Origin: a virus
Virus record (IMG/VR): IMGVR_UViG_3300037875_000252
Location: 1 to 64,000 of that record
DNA: 64,000 nt
Reading direction: 5' to 3' (one strand)
A model generated the notes under the pieces. The model did not search any database. It had not been told where the DNA came from and was given only the letters and a program-made list of their open reading frames with translations. A program made the translations under genes and the position numbers. Below, piece after piece: positions 38,989-47,648 of this stretch (position 1 is its first letter; each line of letters opens with the position of its first letter).

Positions 38989-39185
38989 ATAATGAATATT
39001 ATTTGTGTAAAAAATGTAATACACAATATGAATATAAATACTGTATATTACAGGTAGGTTTTGATAGTAACTCTAATGATGAACATAAAGGTTATTGTTA
39101 TATTTGTTTTGTTGAATCTAAAATACCAGACCATATACCAAAAGAACAATGGTCAAAATACATGGATAAAAAATATGGAAACTAA
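38985..39185 (+). CDS. HIP-box zinc-ribbon protein
   Basis: 66 residues: CKKC at 8-11, CYIC at about 38-41, then IPDHIPKEQWSKYMDK. ATGA overlap with the helicase; its end overlaps the next member. Confidence 0.8.
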   Translation: MNNEYYLCKKCNTQYEYKYCILQVGFDSNSNDEHKGYCYICFVESKIPDHIPKEQWSKYMDKKYGN

Positions 39186-39324
39186 CTGTGCGTTATGTAT
39201 TCATAAAAGTTTTACACGTTCATTTTTAATTGGTGTTTGTTTAAAATGTAGAGATAAAATAATACCAGACCACATACCATCAAGACAACATAAGAAATAT
39301 TTAGAATTTAAAAAGATAATATGA
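39175..39324 (+). CDS. HIP-box zinc-ribbon protein, shortest intact form
   Basis: 49 residues from the ATG overlapping the previous end: CALC at 5-8, CLKC at 22-25, then IPDHIPSRQHKKYLEF. The minimal layout of the family: two CxxC pairs 13 residues apart and the box. Confidence 0.8.
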   Translation: METNCALCIHKSFTRSFLIGVCLKCRDKIIPDHIPSRQHKKYLEFKKII

Positions 39325-39514
39325 GAAAATGTTTACTTTGTTATAAAGATGTGTCAATATGTGATTTTCTACCTAATAGTAAAATATGTAGAACGTGTTT
39401 TTTTTGATATACACAAACTCGTACACAATCATATTCCAAAATAACAGTTTCTAAATATATAAAAGCAAAGATTAAGAAAAATGAAAGGATAAGAGATGAA
39501 AAGTCTAAATGAAC
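39321..39514 (+). pseudogene. Decayed HIP-box gene
   Basis: MRKCLLCYKDVSICDFLPNS then KICRTCFF and a stop after a run of eight T. One base on, another frame reads DIHKLVHNHIPK and stops; a third resumes as VSKYIKAKIKKNE. At least two frameshifts separate the ribbon, box and tail of a former member. Confidence 0.6.
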
Positions 39515-39747
39515 AAATAGATGATTTTATTATGCCATTCGGCAAATTTAAAGATTGTAAATTAGAAGATGTAGATTTAGAATATCTTGATTGGTTTGCT
39601 ATAAACTCCACAAATAGACTACATAGAATGATAGCAAATAAGTATATAGAAAGAGTAACTAAAAAGTTTAAAAATAATAATGTAGATTTAGATAGAGTAA
39701 TTAATAAAGATGATGATTTAGAAAAAGAAATGAATGAACACTTTTAA
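39496..39747 (+). CDS. DUF3820-like protein
   Basis: 83 residues: IMPFGKFKDCKLEDVDLEYLD is the MPFGKyKG..l.dlP..YL.W signature of DUF3820 (also called putative quorum-sensing-regulated factor), here followed by an acidic helical tail. The family is common beside phage nucleases and replication genes; function unknown. Ribosome binding site aaaggataaga. Confidence 0.7.
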   Translation: MKSLNEQIDDFIMPFGKFKDCKLEDVDLEYLDWFAINSTNRLHRMIANKYIERVTKKFKNNNVDLDRVINKDDDLEKEMNEHF

Positions 39748-39755
39748 GGGGAATT

Positions 39756-40184
39756 ATGGATAACATAAATAAGATAGATCGTGTAGCAGTTAGTGGTGAA
39801 AAGAATGGTAGATGGTCAGGTGGTGTTAATTCTTATTATAAAAACCATTACCAATTAAAACTTAATAGAAAAGAAAAGATGAAACAAGTAGGTAGTTTAT
39901 GTGAGAAATGTGGTAAGAAAGTTCCACTATTTGCAACACATAAAGATGGTGACAAAGATAATCATATTATAATTAATTTAGAAATGTTATGTAGTAGATG
40001 TAGACCAAGATCAAAAGACTATAATAGTAAATATGTTAAGAAGTTTGGTATGTCTATGGAAACTATGAAAAATAAATACAATCTTACAGAACATGACGTA
40101 TATAAAAAATGTATTAAGACTTCTAGTAATGAGAAAGAAATAAAAATTAAATTAGAAAAACTTTCTGAAGAAAATAACAAATGA
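39756..40184 (+). CDS. HNH endonuclease
   Basis: 142 residues. GEKNGRWSGGVNSYYKNHYQ then CEKCGKKVPLFATHKDGDKD, NHIIINLEMLCSRCRPRSK: the two CxxC pairs, the H-x-D and the N form an HNH core. C terminus is helical (TMKNKYNLTEHDVYKKCIKT). NGRWSGG also occurs in the helicase intein (NSKWRGGR) and is common in phage homing nucleases. Probably a free-standing homing endonuclease. Confidence 0.75.
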   Translation: MDNINKIDRVAVSGEKNGRWSGGVNSYYKNHYQLKLNRKEKMKQVGSLCEKCGKKVPLFATHKDGDKDNHIIINLEMLCSRCRPRSKDYNSKYVKKFGMSMETMKNKYNLTEHDVYKKCIKTSSNEKEIKIKLEKLSEENNK

Positions 40185-40690
40185 ATATGTATATCTACTA
40201 TTTTTTATATTACTATATATGTAGTACTCCAATAATATTTTTTATAATATATAACTCTTTGTTTGTATATGAACAAAATAATTGGGGTTTTAGTATGAGT
40301 AAATCTTTTTTTGAATCAAATAAAATTTACTCAATATATTTTGGAATTTTACTTACATTAGTAAATGTTATTGGTATTTTACTTACATATTTTTTCACTA
40401 AAAAATTTAAATATGGTATTGGTTTTCATAAAAATATTAAATTAATATGTAAAAAATGTAATAAAAAACTTACAATTTCAAAAAATGTAGATTTTGAAAT
40501 TTTTAATGGTTTTAAATATGGTAATATTATAATTAATGGTTTGAAATATGGTAATATTACAAATAATGATGAAATATTTATTAAATGTGTAAAATGTTAT
40601 GAAACTTTATGGTATAAAATACCATCACATATACCATTAAGCCAAAATAAAAACTATTTAAAATTATTTAAAAAGAAATATGTATTATAA
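40181..40690 (+). CDS. Membrane-anchored HIP-box zinc-ribbon protein
   Basis: 169 residues. Two predicted membrane helices (YYICSTPIIFFIIYNSLFVY and YFGILLTLVNVIGILLTYFF) are followed by CKKC, a 10-residue tandem repeat (GFKYGNIIIN, GLKYGNITNN), CVKC and the usual box IPSHIPLSQNKNYLKL. The order ribbon then box is kept, so a membrane anchor has been joined to an ordinary member with an enlarged loop. It would hold the box at the inner membrane surface. Confidence 0.75.
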   Translation: MNMYIYYFLYYYICSTPIIFFIIYNSLFVYEQNNWGFSMSKSFFESNKIYSIYFGILLTLVNVIGILLTYFFTKKFKYGIGFHKNIKLICKKCNKKLTISKNVDFEIFNGFKYGNIIINGLKYGNITNNDEIFIKCVKCYETLWYKIPSHIPLSQNKNYLKLFKKKYVL

Positions 40691-40844
40691 ATGTAAATGT
40701 TGTAAAGAAAATATAATTAATGAATGTAGCGAATCTTATATATGTGGTTGTGTTTGTGCTGTGTGTAGAGATAAGATTATACCTAAATACATTCCACTAA
40801 AACAACATAAAAAATATTTAAATTCTAAATATAAAATATTATGA
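40680..40844 (+). CDS. HIP-box zinc-ribbon protein
   Basis: 54 residues: CKCC at 5-8, several cysteines (CGCVCAVC) at 22-29, then IPKYIPLKQHKKYLNS, with Tyr for His in the box. Overlaps both flanking members. Confidence 0.75.
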   Translation: MYYKCKCCKENIINECSESYICGCVCAVCRDKIIPKYIPLKQHKKYLNSKYKIL

Positions 40845-41005
40845 AACATTGTACTATTATTTGTAAAATGTGTTATAAAATTTTATATTGTAAGTTATCA
40901 AAAAAAACTGGTATATGTTTTAATTGTAGAGAAGAATTAATTCCAAATCACATACCAAAAGAACAATTTAAAAAATATTGGAGTAATAAAAAGTGGATGA
41001 TATAA
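40841..41005 (+). CDS. HIP-box zinc-ribbon protein upstream of primase
   Basis: 54 residues: C4, CKMC at 8-11, CFNC at 26-29, then IPNHIPKEQFKKYWSN. Its end overlaps the primase start by 13 bases. Confidence 0.8.
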   Translation: MKHCTIICKMCYKILYCKLSKKTGICFNCREELIPNHIPKEQFKKYWSNKKWMI

Positions 41006-41799
41006 AAGTTACATGTATAAATCCTTATTGTGATGATGATAAAGATCATCTTTGGATAAATGTACAGAAGATGATCTATCATTGCTGGAAATGTGGATAC
41101 TCTGGTAGAATAGTAGAAAATAAAGGTATACTAAATATACTAAAAAATAGAAAAACTACTAAACCAGTTTCTAGAAACAAAAAATTTGTACAAGACAGTA
41201 AAGAATTGATTGATCCAAATGGATTTATACCTATAGAATCTTTGAAATCTAATCATTATACTATAGAGTATATTAAATCAAGATGTGTTTCTATTGAGTT
41301 ATGTACTAAGTTAGGTGGTATGTACTCACAACAAGGACCTCTAAATGGTAGAATAGTGTTTCCTATTAAGAGTGGTAATAATATTGTAGGTTGGCAAGGT
41401 AGATCTGTATATAATAGGATTCCTAAATACCTTATATTTGGTAAAAAGAGTTTAGGTATATTTGCTATAAAGGATTTAAAATCATATAAAAACTTTGTTA
41501 TTATTTTTGAAGGTGTGTTTGATATATTGAAAGTACCTGATTATGGTATATGTATATTAGGTAAGAAGTTAAGTAAAGAACAAAAGAGACTACTTACAGC
41601 ATTTCTAAATGTTAAAACAGTATTTGTTATGTTGGATAGCGATGCAAACATACATTCTAAGAGAGATTACGAACAAGAGTTATGTGATGAATTATCAGAG
41701 TATTTTAATACTATTCCAGTTCAATTAAAATCTGGTGATCCTGGTGACCTTACTGAAAATGAGATATTGAAATTATGCCTAAACAAAATAAAGAAATAA
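40993..41799 (+). CDS. DNA primase, zinc-finger and Toprim type
   Basis: 268 residues, GTG start inside the HIP-box gene. N-terminal zinc finger (CINPYCDDDKDHLWINVQ, then HCWKCGYSG), then LNGRIVFPIKSGNNIVGWQG and the Toprim core with IIFEGVFDILKV (catalytic E) and FVMLDSDAN (DxD). It makes RNA primers on the lagging strand with the DnaB-like helicase. Shorter than bacterial DnaG, with no helicase-binding domain, as in other phage primases. Confidence 0.88.
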   Translation: MDDIKVTCINPYCDDDKDHLWINVQKMIYHCWKCGYSGRIVENKGILNILKNRKTTKPVSRNKKFVQDSKELIDPNGFIPIESLKSNHYTIEYIKSRCVSIELCTKLGGMYSQQGPLNGRIVFPIKSGNNIVGWQGRSVYNRIPKYLIFGKKSLGIFAIKDLKSYKNFVIIFEGVFDILKVPDYGICILGKKLSKEQKRLLTAFLNVKTVFVMLDSDANIHSKRDYEQELCDELSEYFNTIPVQLKSGDPGDLTENEILKLCLNKIKK

Positions 41800-41800
41800 A

Positions 41801-42070
41801 ATGGAACTACAAAAAGCAATAAAAAAATCTACGTGTCAAAATCACGCATATAGAGTTAATGAAGATGGAAGTTTATTATTCTATAACGGTAATAATAAAT
41901 ATTCTGGTTTTGGTAATACTGGCGTACACCATACAGGTAAAATATTATCTACTAATGAATCAAACTATAATGATTGGATACCATACTTTATAAAACCTGA
42001 ACATATACCAGATGATCAATGGTTCACTTATTTTAAATCTTATTGGGAGAAACATAAAGATGAAACTTAG
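41801..42070 (+). CDS. HIP-box protein without ribbon
   Basis: 89 residues with one cysteine. Box KPEHIPDDQWFTYFKSYWEK near the end; the first 60 residues (LLFYNGNNKYSGFGNTGVHH, NYNDWIPYF) recall the protein at 23949. It directly follows the primase. Confidence 0.7.
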   Translation: MELQKAIKKSTCQNHAYRVNEDGSLLFYNGNNKYSGFGNTGVHHTGKILSTNESNYNDWIPYFIKPEHIPDDQWFTYFKSYWEKHKDET

Positions 42071-42239
42071 AAAGTTTATAAATAGTGATGAAAATGTGTG
42101 GATAGAACCAGTAGATAATATTAACTTATTTAAACATTGTGCATGTGGAAAAGAAAAGGTTAAAAAAGAAACATTCAATATGGATGTAGCACCACTTTTA
42201 TTAATTCACGGAGTTGAGATTGTTAAATTTATAAAATAG
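42060..42239 (+). CDS. Hypothetical protein with CxC
   Basis: 59 residues from the ATG overlapping the previous end. KFINSDENVWIEPVDNINLF, then HCACGKEKVKKE and a hydrophobic tail (APLLLIHGVEIVKF). Not recognised. Confidence 0.55.
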   Translation: MKLRKFINSDENVWIEPVDNINLFKHCACGKEKVKKETFNMDVAPLLLIHGVEIVKFIK

Positions 42240-42248
42240 AGGAAGATT

Positions 42249-42512
42249 ATGGAAAAGATATTTAATTGTGATGAAACAGGTGAAACTTTAATAGTAAAAA
42301 GTGTAAAAGACAAATCATATTCATATGATAGTATACATAATATGACTATTAGAGAAGTAGAAAATTTTATTATGTATGTTAATGAGAATACTTTTAGACA
42401 ATCTTTTAGAAATATTGTAAGAACTAAAGAAGGGAGAAAAAAATTAATTAGTTTTGCACAAACTATTCATGGTAGGTTGTACGACATAGTAAGAGAAAAA
42501 TCACACTATTAA
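42249..42512 (+). CDS. Hypothetical protein
   Basis: 87 residues behind agaggaagatt: a beta-type start (CDETGETLIVKSVKDKSYSY) and helical end with FRNIVRTKEGRKKLISFAQT. Not recognised. Confidence 0.6.
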   Translation: MEKIFNCDETGETLIVKSVKDKSYSYDSIHNMTIREVENFIMYVNENTFRQSFRNIVRTKEGRKKLISFAQTIHGRLYDIVREKSHY

Positions 42513-42530
42513 TCTTATAAGGAGGATGTT

Positions 42531-44561
42531 ATGTTAGCTACACTAGAAAAAAAGAAGTTAAACTTTACTGATTTAAAAGCACCGATTCATGAGCAATTTA
42601 AATTAATGTCTAAGACTCAATTATTTAGAACAAATGTAGATAAAGACCTATTATGGGATACTTATCTTTCTTCATTTCCAGAAGGAACTAATCCTATATA
42701 TAAAGAACGTACAGAACATGATTGTCAAAGTTGTAGACAATTTATAAGAGCTTCTGGTAATGTTGTTACTATTAAGGATAACAAGTTAGTTTCTATATGG
42801 GATGTTGAAGTAGGTGGTAGCTATCAAGTTGTAGTAGATGCCTTGTCTAAACTAGTTAAATCCAACCTCATTGCAGATGTATTCTTACATTATGAGCAAC
42901 AGATAGGAACTGATTTTAATAATCAAATGTTAGAAGATGGTGAAATAATAAAATGGAATCATCTTCATTTTAAATTACCTACTAAATTTGTAATGAGTGG
43001 TGATAGAGTTGGTACAAAACTATCAGAATTAAGAAGTAATAAAGAAGTATTTAAACGTGGATTAGATGAAATAACATTAGAATCAGTAGAGACAGTTTTA
43101 GAACTAATAGAACAAAACTCCATATACAGAGGTGCAGAACATAAAGGTATTGTAGAACTATTCTTAAAACATAAAGATATTTATGATAAGATCATTGATA
43201 GTAGTGAGAAAGATAACTATTGTTGGGATACATCTATAATACTTAAATCTGCATCTAAGATAAGAAATACTGTGATTGGTACTTTACTAGTTGATATTTC
43301 AGATGGTAAACCTTTAGATGCATCAGTGAAGTCTTTTGAAACTAAGGTTGCACCAGTAAACTATAAAAGACCTACAGCATTAGTTACAAAAAGTATGATA
43401 GATAATGCTCAGAAGAAAGTAGAAGAACTTGGTATTGGTGAGTCATTACAAAGACGTTATGCAGTCACTGATGACATAACCATAAATAATGTATTGTTTG
43501 CTAACAGAGAAATAAAGAAGTCAATGAATGTTTTTGATGAATTGAAAAGTGAAGCACAAGATAAACTACCTAATCTAAAGAAAGTAGATGAAGTAGATAT
43601 TAAAACATTCATTGAGGATGTAGTACCAAAGGCTGATAAGATTGAATTACTATTTGATAATAGTCATACTGGTAATCTTATGAGTTTGATAGCACCAGTA
43701 AATAAGGATTCAAAGAGAATCTTTAAATGGGATAATAACTTCTCTTGGTCATATAATGGTGAAGTTACAGATTCTATTAAGGAACGAGTAAAGAAAGCTG
43801 GTGGTAGTGTGACTGGTGATTTAAGGTGTTCTTTATCTTGGTTTAATTATGATGACTTAGATATTCATTTAATAGAACCAAAAGGTGGTGTAACCATTTA
43901 TTATGGTCGTAAGAGTTCACCTAAAGGTGGAAAGCTTGATGTTGATATGAATGCTGGTGGTGGAAGAAGTAGAAATGCTGTAGAGAACATAACTTATAAG
44001 AATAAGGCTAAAATGATTGAAGGAAAATATGTATTGAAAGTACATCAATTTTCTAAACGTGAAACAGTTGATGTAGGATTTGATGTAGAGATAGAATTTG
44101 GTGGTGAAATACATTCATTCCATTATGATAAACCTGTATCTGGGTATGTTACAGTTGCAGAGTTTGAGTACACACATGCATATGGTATTAAGATAATTAA
44201 ATCTTTACCATCTACTAAAGCAACCAAAGAAGTGTGGGGAATTAATACACAAAAATTCCAGAATGTTTCTATGATAATGAACTCACCTAATAACTGGGAT
44301 GATTATATTACAGGTAACAAACATTGGTTCTTTATATTAGAAGGATGTAGGAATCAAGAAAAAGGAAGAGGATTTTATAATGAATTTCTTAGTAACGATC
44401 TAACTAAACATAGAAAAGTGTTTGAAGTACTTGGATCTAAAATGAAAACAGAGAAGTCTAATGATCAGTTGAGTGGTCTTGGATTTAGCTCTACACAAAG
44501 AAACAGTGTTTACTGTAGAGTAACTGGTAGTTTCTCAAGAACTATAAAAATTAACTTTTAA
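42531..44561 (+). CDS. Large conserved phage protein with YfaP/DUF2135-like domain
   Basis: 676 residues behind aaggaggatgtt. The N-terminal third has ERTEHDCQSCRQFIRASGNV; the C-terminal part contains LRCSLSWFNYDDLDIHLIEP and KGGVTIYYGRKSS, the beta-sandwich pattern (L.W....DLDlhv..P.g..i.y) of DUF2135/YfaP-type domains that often accompany VWA and TerY-type genes. Here the VWA-phosphatase-kinase set is 1.5 kb downstream. No catalytic motif seen. Function unknown. Confidence 0.65.
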   Translation: MLATLEKKKLNFTDLKAPIHEQFKLMSKTQLFRTNVDKDLLWDTYLSSFPEGTNPIYKERTEHDCQSCRQFIRASGNVVTIKDNKLVSIWDVEVGGSYQVVVDALSKLVKSNLIADVFLHYEQQIGTDFNNQMLEDGEIIKWNHLHFKLPTKFVMSGDRVGTKLSELRSNKEVFKRGLDEITLESVETVLELIEQNSIYRGAEHKGIVELFLKHKDIYDKIIDSSEKDNYCWDTSIILKSASKIRNTVIGTLLVDISDGKPLDASVKSFETKVAPVNYKRPTALVTKSMIDNAQKKVEELGIGESLQRRYAVTDDITINNVLFANREIKKSMNVFDELKSEAQDKLPNLKKVDEVDIKTFIEDVVPKADKIELLFDNSHTGNLMSLIAPVNKDSKRIFKWDNNFSWSYNGEVTDSIKERVKKAGGSVTGDLRCSLSWFNYDDLDIHLIEPKGGVTIYYGRKSSPKGGKLDVDMNAGGGRSRNAVENITYKNKAKMIEGKYVLKVHQFSKRETVDVGFDVEIEFGGEIHSFHYDKPVSGYVTVAEFEYTHAYGIKIIKSLPSTKATKEVWGINTQKFQNVSMIMNSPNNWDDYITGNKHWFFILEGCRNQEKGRGFYNEFLSNDLTKHRKVFEVLGSKMKTEKSNDQLSGLGFSSTQRNSVYCRVTGSFSRTIKINF

Positions 44562-44570
44562 AGGAGAGTT

Positions 44571-44888
44571 ATGGATAAAATAAAATTACACTACTCAATA
44601 AGAAGTGGTGGTGATGGTAGTGCTCATATACAATTTATGGAGTCAGAAGAATTAGCAATATGGGATCAAGACAACATGGATGAAGGTTGGGGTGAAACTT
44701 GTAACGGTTATGTTGAACTTTCATCAAAATCACGTATAATACTTTTAGAAGATATTATGACTATAGATGATATGATTGAAGATATAGAAAATAGTTTATC
44801 TTATTGTTGTGATACTATTAAAGAAAGTTATGAAAAACAACTTACAGAACTTAAAAAAATGAAAGGAAAACAAAATGGAGAACTTTGA
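44571..44888 (+). CDS. Hypothetical acidic protein
   Basis: 105 residues behind aaggagagtt. LHYSIRSGGDGSAHIQFMES and GYVELSSKSRIILLEDIMTI; beta-rich with a helical, lysine-containing tail. The GSAHIQFMES..E pattern occurs in short phage proteins of unknown role. Overlaps the next gene by 14 bases. Confidence 0.65.
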   Translation: MDKIKLHYSIRSGGDGSAHIQFMESEELAIWDQDNMDEGWGETCNGYVELSSKSRIILLEDIMTIDDMIEDIENSLSYCCDTIKESYEKQLTELKKMKGKQNGEL

Positions 44889-45270
44889 AAAAGCTAGTAA
44901 AGATAAGTATCGTTTTAATACACCAGTAGGACAAATAACAGTAGAGGATTTATGGGATATCCCACTTGTATCTAGAAAATCTAATATTTCCCTAGATAAT
45001 ATTGCTAAAGGCCTTAACAAACAAATAAATGAAAATGAGGAGGAAAGTTTCGTAGTAAAAAGTACAAGTAAGAATAATATTCTATTAACTAAATTTAATA
45101 TTGTTAAAAAAGTTATAGAAGTTAGGTTGGCAGAAGCTAAAGCTGTAGACGACAGGAAAAAGAATAAAGAGAAGAAACAACGTATTATGTCTATACTTGC
45201 AGATAAGCAAGATGAAAGTTTGAAAGGTAAGTCTGAAGAAGAACTAACAAAACTACTAGGAGAACTTTAA
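44875..45270 (+). CDS. Hypothetical phage protein
   Basis: 131 residues. FNTPVGQITVEDLWDIPLVS, then coiled-coil-like, lysine-rich helices (AVDDRKKNKEKKQRIMSILA, SLKGKSEEELTKLLGEL). The start-to-middle pattern (R..t..G..t.edLWdlpL) is seen in phage proteins of unknown function near such gene sets. The left 24-bp repeat begins inside its last codons. Confidence 0.65.
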   Translation: MENFEKASKDKYRFNTPVGQITVEDLWDIPLVSRKSNISLDNIAKGLNKQINENEEESFVVKSTSKNNILLTKFNIVKKVIEVRLAEAKAVDDRKKNKEKKQRIMSILADKQDESLKGKSEEELTKLLGEL

Positions 45271-45287
45271 ATAATATTTTAATTTTA
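45264..45287 (+). repeat. Left copy of 24-bp direct repeat
   Basis: Begins actttaaataatattttaat and is 24 bp long; an identical copy lies at 49338. The two enclose the nicotinamidase, VWA, PP2C and kinase genes exactly. Confidence 0.85.
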
Positions 45288-45309
45288 TTAATATTTAAGG
45301 AGATAAAAA

Positions 45310-46101
45310 TTGAATTTAGAATTATTAATTATTGACCCACAAAAAGATTTTTGTGATCCAAAAGGTTCTTTGTTTGTACCTGGTGCAGATAAAGATATAC
45401 AAAGACTTTCTAGTATGATTTCTCGTTTAGGTGGTAAGATCAAAGATATTCACGTAACTTTAGATAGTCATCATTATGTAGATATAGCTCATCCAATATT
45501 TTGGATAGATAGTGATGGTAAACACCCAAACCCATTCACATTGATTAGTAAAGATGATGTGGAAAATGGAGTTTGGAGATCTACAAATCCTAATTTTCAA
45601 AAAAGAGCTTTAGAGTATGTAAAAACACTTGATATTAACAGTAGATATCTACTATGTATATGGCCTCCACATTGTTTGATAGGTTCAGAAGGATATCAAG
45701 TAGTTCCAGAATTGTTCAATGTACTTACAGAGTGGGAAAAGTCTTTCAAAATGGTAGATTATGTTACAAAAGGTAGTAATTTTTGGACAGAACATTATTC
45801 AGCAGTTCAAGCAGATGTACCTGATCCTGAAGATCCTGGTACTATGTTAAATACAAGACTTATTGAAACTCTTGAAAGGGCTGATATTGTAGTTATAGCA
45901 GGAGAAGCTTTGTCACATTGTGTAGCTAATACTGTAACAGATGTTGCTAATGCATTTGGAGATGATAGTATTAAGAAGTTGGTTTTACTAGAAGATGCTA
46001 CTTCAAATGTTCCTTCTTTTGAGCAGCTTGGAATAGATTTTGTAAATGATTTAAAGAGTAGAGGTATGCAGGTTTCTAATTCAATAGACTTTTTAAAATA
46101 G
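45310..46101 (+). CDS. Nicotinamidase/isochorismatase-family hydrolase
   Basis: TTG start behind aaggagataaaaa. 263 residues with LLIIDPQKDFCDPKGSLFVP (catalytic Asp near 9), VTLDSHHYVDIAHPIFW (metal-binding D and H), CIWPPHCLIGSEGY, and VVIAGEALSHCVANTVTDVA (catalytic Cys). This is the nicotinamidase layout; the family hydrolyses nicotinamide to nicotinate, the first step of one NAD salvage route. A phage enzyme could sustain NAD or counter NAD-depleting defence. Activity on nicotinamide rather than another amide is likely but unproven. Confidence 0.8.
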   Translation: MNLELLIIDPQKDFCDPKGSLFVPGADKDIQRLSSMISRLGGKIKDIHVTLDSHHYVDIAHPIFWIDSDGKHPNPFTLISKDDVENGVWRSTNPNFQKRALEYVKTLDINSRYLLCIWPPHCLIGSEGYQVVPELFNVLTEWEKSFKMVDYVTKGSNFWTEHYSAVQADVPDPEDPGTMLNTRLIETLERADIVVIAGEALSHCVANTVTDVANAFGDDSIKKLVLLEDATSNVPSFEQLGIDFVNDLKSRGMQVSNSIDFLK

Positions 46102-46114
46102 AAAGGTTGTTAAT

Positions 46115-46858
46115 ATGCCAAATTTAATGGGAGATGACTTAGTAAAATCAACAATTCCTGGAACTGGTGCTTTTAATTTTTCAGGTATTAGACCTGAAGA
46201 TTTAGGAGCAACAGAGTACACATTGGTAGTTATAGCTGTGGATAGATCATCAAGTGTTAGAGATTTTGATACAGAGTTGGTAAAAACTATTAAGAAAATT
46301 GTAGAAGCTTGTAAGAAGTCACCAAGAGCAGAGAATCTTATGATTAGACTTATTTCATTCAACCATGAGTTGGAAGAGATTCACGGATTTAAAACTTTGA
46401 ATACTATAGACATAGATGATTATAAAAGTTTGAATCCATCAGGTATGACAGCATTATTTGATGCAGCTTACTCAGGAGTTGGATCTATAGTAACTTTTGC
46501 AAAAACACTTATAGATCAAGATTTTGATGTTAATGGTGCTTTGTACATTATTACAGATGGTATGGATAATAGATCAACTATGACACCTGAAGGAATATCT
46601 AACTGGATTAAGAAGGTTGGTCATGATGAAGAAATTGAATCCTTAATATCAGTTCTTGTAGGTGTTAATATTGAAGATAGTACTGTCAAACAATGTTTGG
46701 AATCTTTTAAACAGGACGCCAATCTTGATAAGTTTATTAATGTTGGTGATGCTACTGAAAGTAAGCTTGCTCAATTAGCTGACTTTGTTAGTCAAAGTAT
46801 TTCAAGCCAAAGCCAGTCTATAGGAACAGGAGGTCCCAGCCAAATAGCTGGATTCTAA
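46115..46858 (+). CDS. VWA-domain protein (TerY-like)
   Basis: 247 residues. VIAVDRSSSVRDFDTEL holds the metal-ion-dependent adhesion site (DxSxS, about residues 42-46); SGMTALFDAAYSG and LYIITDGMDNRS supply the other MIDAS residues. Followed at once by a phosphatase and a kinase gene, the order of the TerY-P triad. The C terminus is serine/glutamine-rich (SQSISSQSQSIGTGG). Presumably a substrate-binding or scaffold component of the signalling set. Confidence 0.85.
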   Translation: MPNLMGDDLVKSTIPGTGAFNFSGIRPEDLGATEYTLVVIAVDRSSSVRDFDTELVKTIKKIVEACKKSPRAENLMIRLISFNHELEEIHGFKTLNTIDIDDYKSLNPSGMTALFDAAYSGVGSIVTFAKTLIDQDFDVNGALYIITDGMDNRSTMTPEGISNWIKKVGHDEEIESLISVLVGVNIEDSTVKQCLESFKQDANLDKFINVGDATESKLAQLADFVSQSISSQSQSIGTGGPSQIAGF

Positions 46859-46859
46859 T

Positions 46860-47648
46860 ATGCAAGTAGATTCTTTTTTAACTAAAGGAACTGCTCATTC
46901 GATCTGTGAGGATTACATAAGGCATGGGACAAAACCATTTCCTTATGTAATTCTTTCAGACGGTTGTTCTAGTTCTCATAATACTGATATAGGCGCCAGA
47001 ATACTTGTAAGTCAAGCTCATAGAACATTTCTTGATGATATGTTTGTAGAATTTAAAGCTGATAAAGGTTTGTCTTTGCCTAAATTCACAGTTTTACAAC
47101 CTTCTTTAGATGTAGTGACTTTAATGGGATTAGATCATGCTTGTTTAGATGCTACTTTGATGTGTGCAATGGTTGTTGAAGATCAAATTTTAGTGAGAGT
47201 TTTCGGAGATGGTAGTATTATTCAGATTATGAAAGATGGTAGAGTACAAATTATGAATTACTCATATGCAGAGAATGCGCCTTTCTATTTATCTTATTTG
47301 AAGAGTTCAGAAGATGTGGAAAAATATCTTAAAAAGTTTAGTCCTTATGTGTTTGAGAAACGTTATTTTGCAGGTGTTAATATGTACAATAATAATATAC
47401 CTGTTAATAAACCTTTTCAAATAAATATACCTAAAAAAGATGTTAAAGCTGTTTTAATTGCTTCTGATGGTATTGAATCTTTTTCAGGTGATTTTGCAGA
47501 TAATATAGTAGAAGTAGTTAATGAATTTACATCCTTTAAAAATATTAAAGGAGAATTTGTTAAGCGTAGATCTAATAAAGCAATAAAAAAATTAGGAACA
47601 CATTATGATGATATTTCCATAGGAGGTTTTTATTTTGATAGTGTATGA
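46860..47648 (+). CDS. PP2C-type protein phosphatase
   Basis: 262 residues. VILSDGCSSSHNTDIGARIL (metal-binding Asp and the DG motif near 35), CLDATLMCAMV, VFGDGSI, LIASDGIESF and HYDDISIGGF in the order of PP2C motifs. It should remove phosphates from Ser/Thr, most likely reversing the kinase encoded next. Starts two bases after the VWA stop and overlaps the kinase start by 14 bases. Confidence 0.85.
   Translation: MQVDSFLTKGTAHSICEDYIRHGTKPFPYVILSDGCSSSHNTDIGARILVSQAHRTFLDDMFVEFKADKGLSLPKFTVLQPSLDVVTLMGLDHACLDATLMCAMVVEDQILVRVFGDGSIIQIMKDGRVQIMNYSYAENAPFYLSYLKSSEDVEKYLKKFSPYVFEKRYFAGVNMYNNNIPVNKPFQINIPKKDVKAVLIASDGIESFSGDFADNIVEVVNEFTSFKNIKGEFVKRRSNKAIKKLGTHYDDISIGGFYFDSV

Noticed and set aside
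39061-39174. Longer N-terminal extension of the HIP-box protein at 39175
   Set aside because: The upstream part overlaps another HIP-box gene in a different frame and has no family features; ATG at 39175 gives the standard layout.
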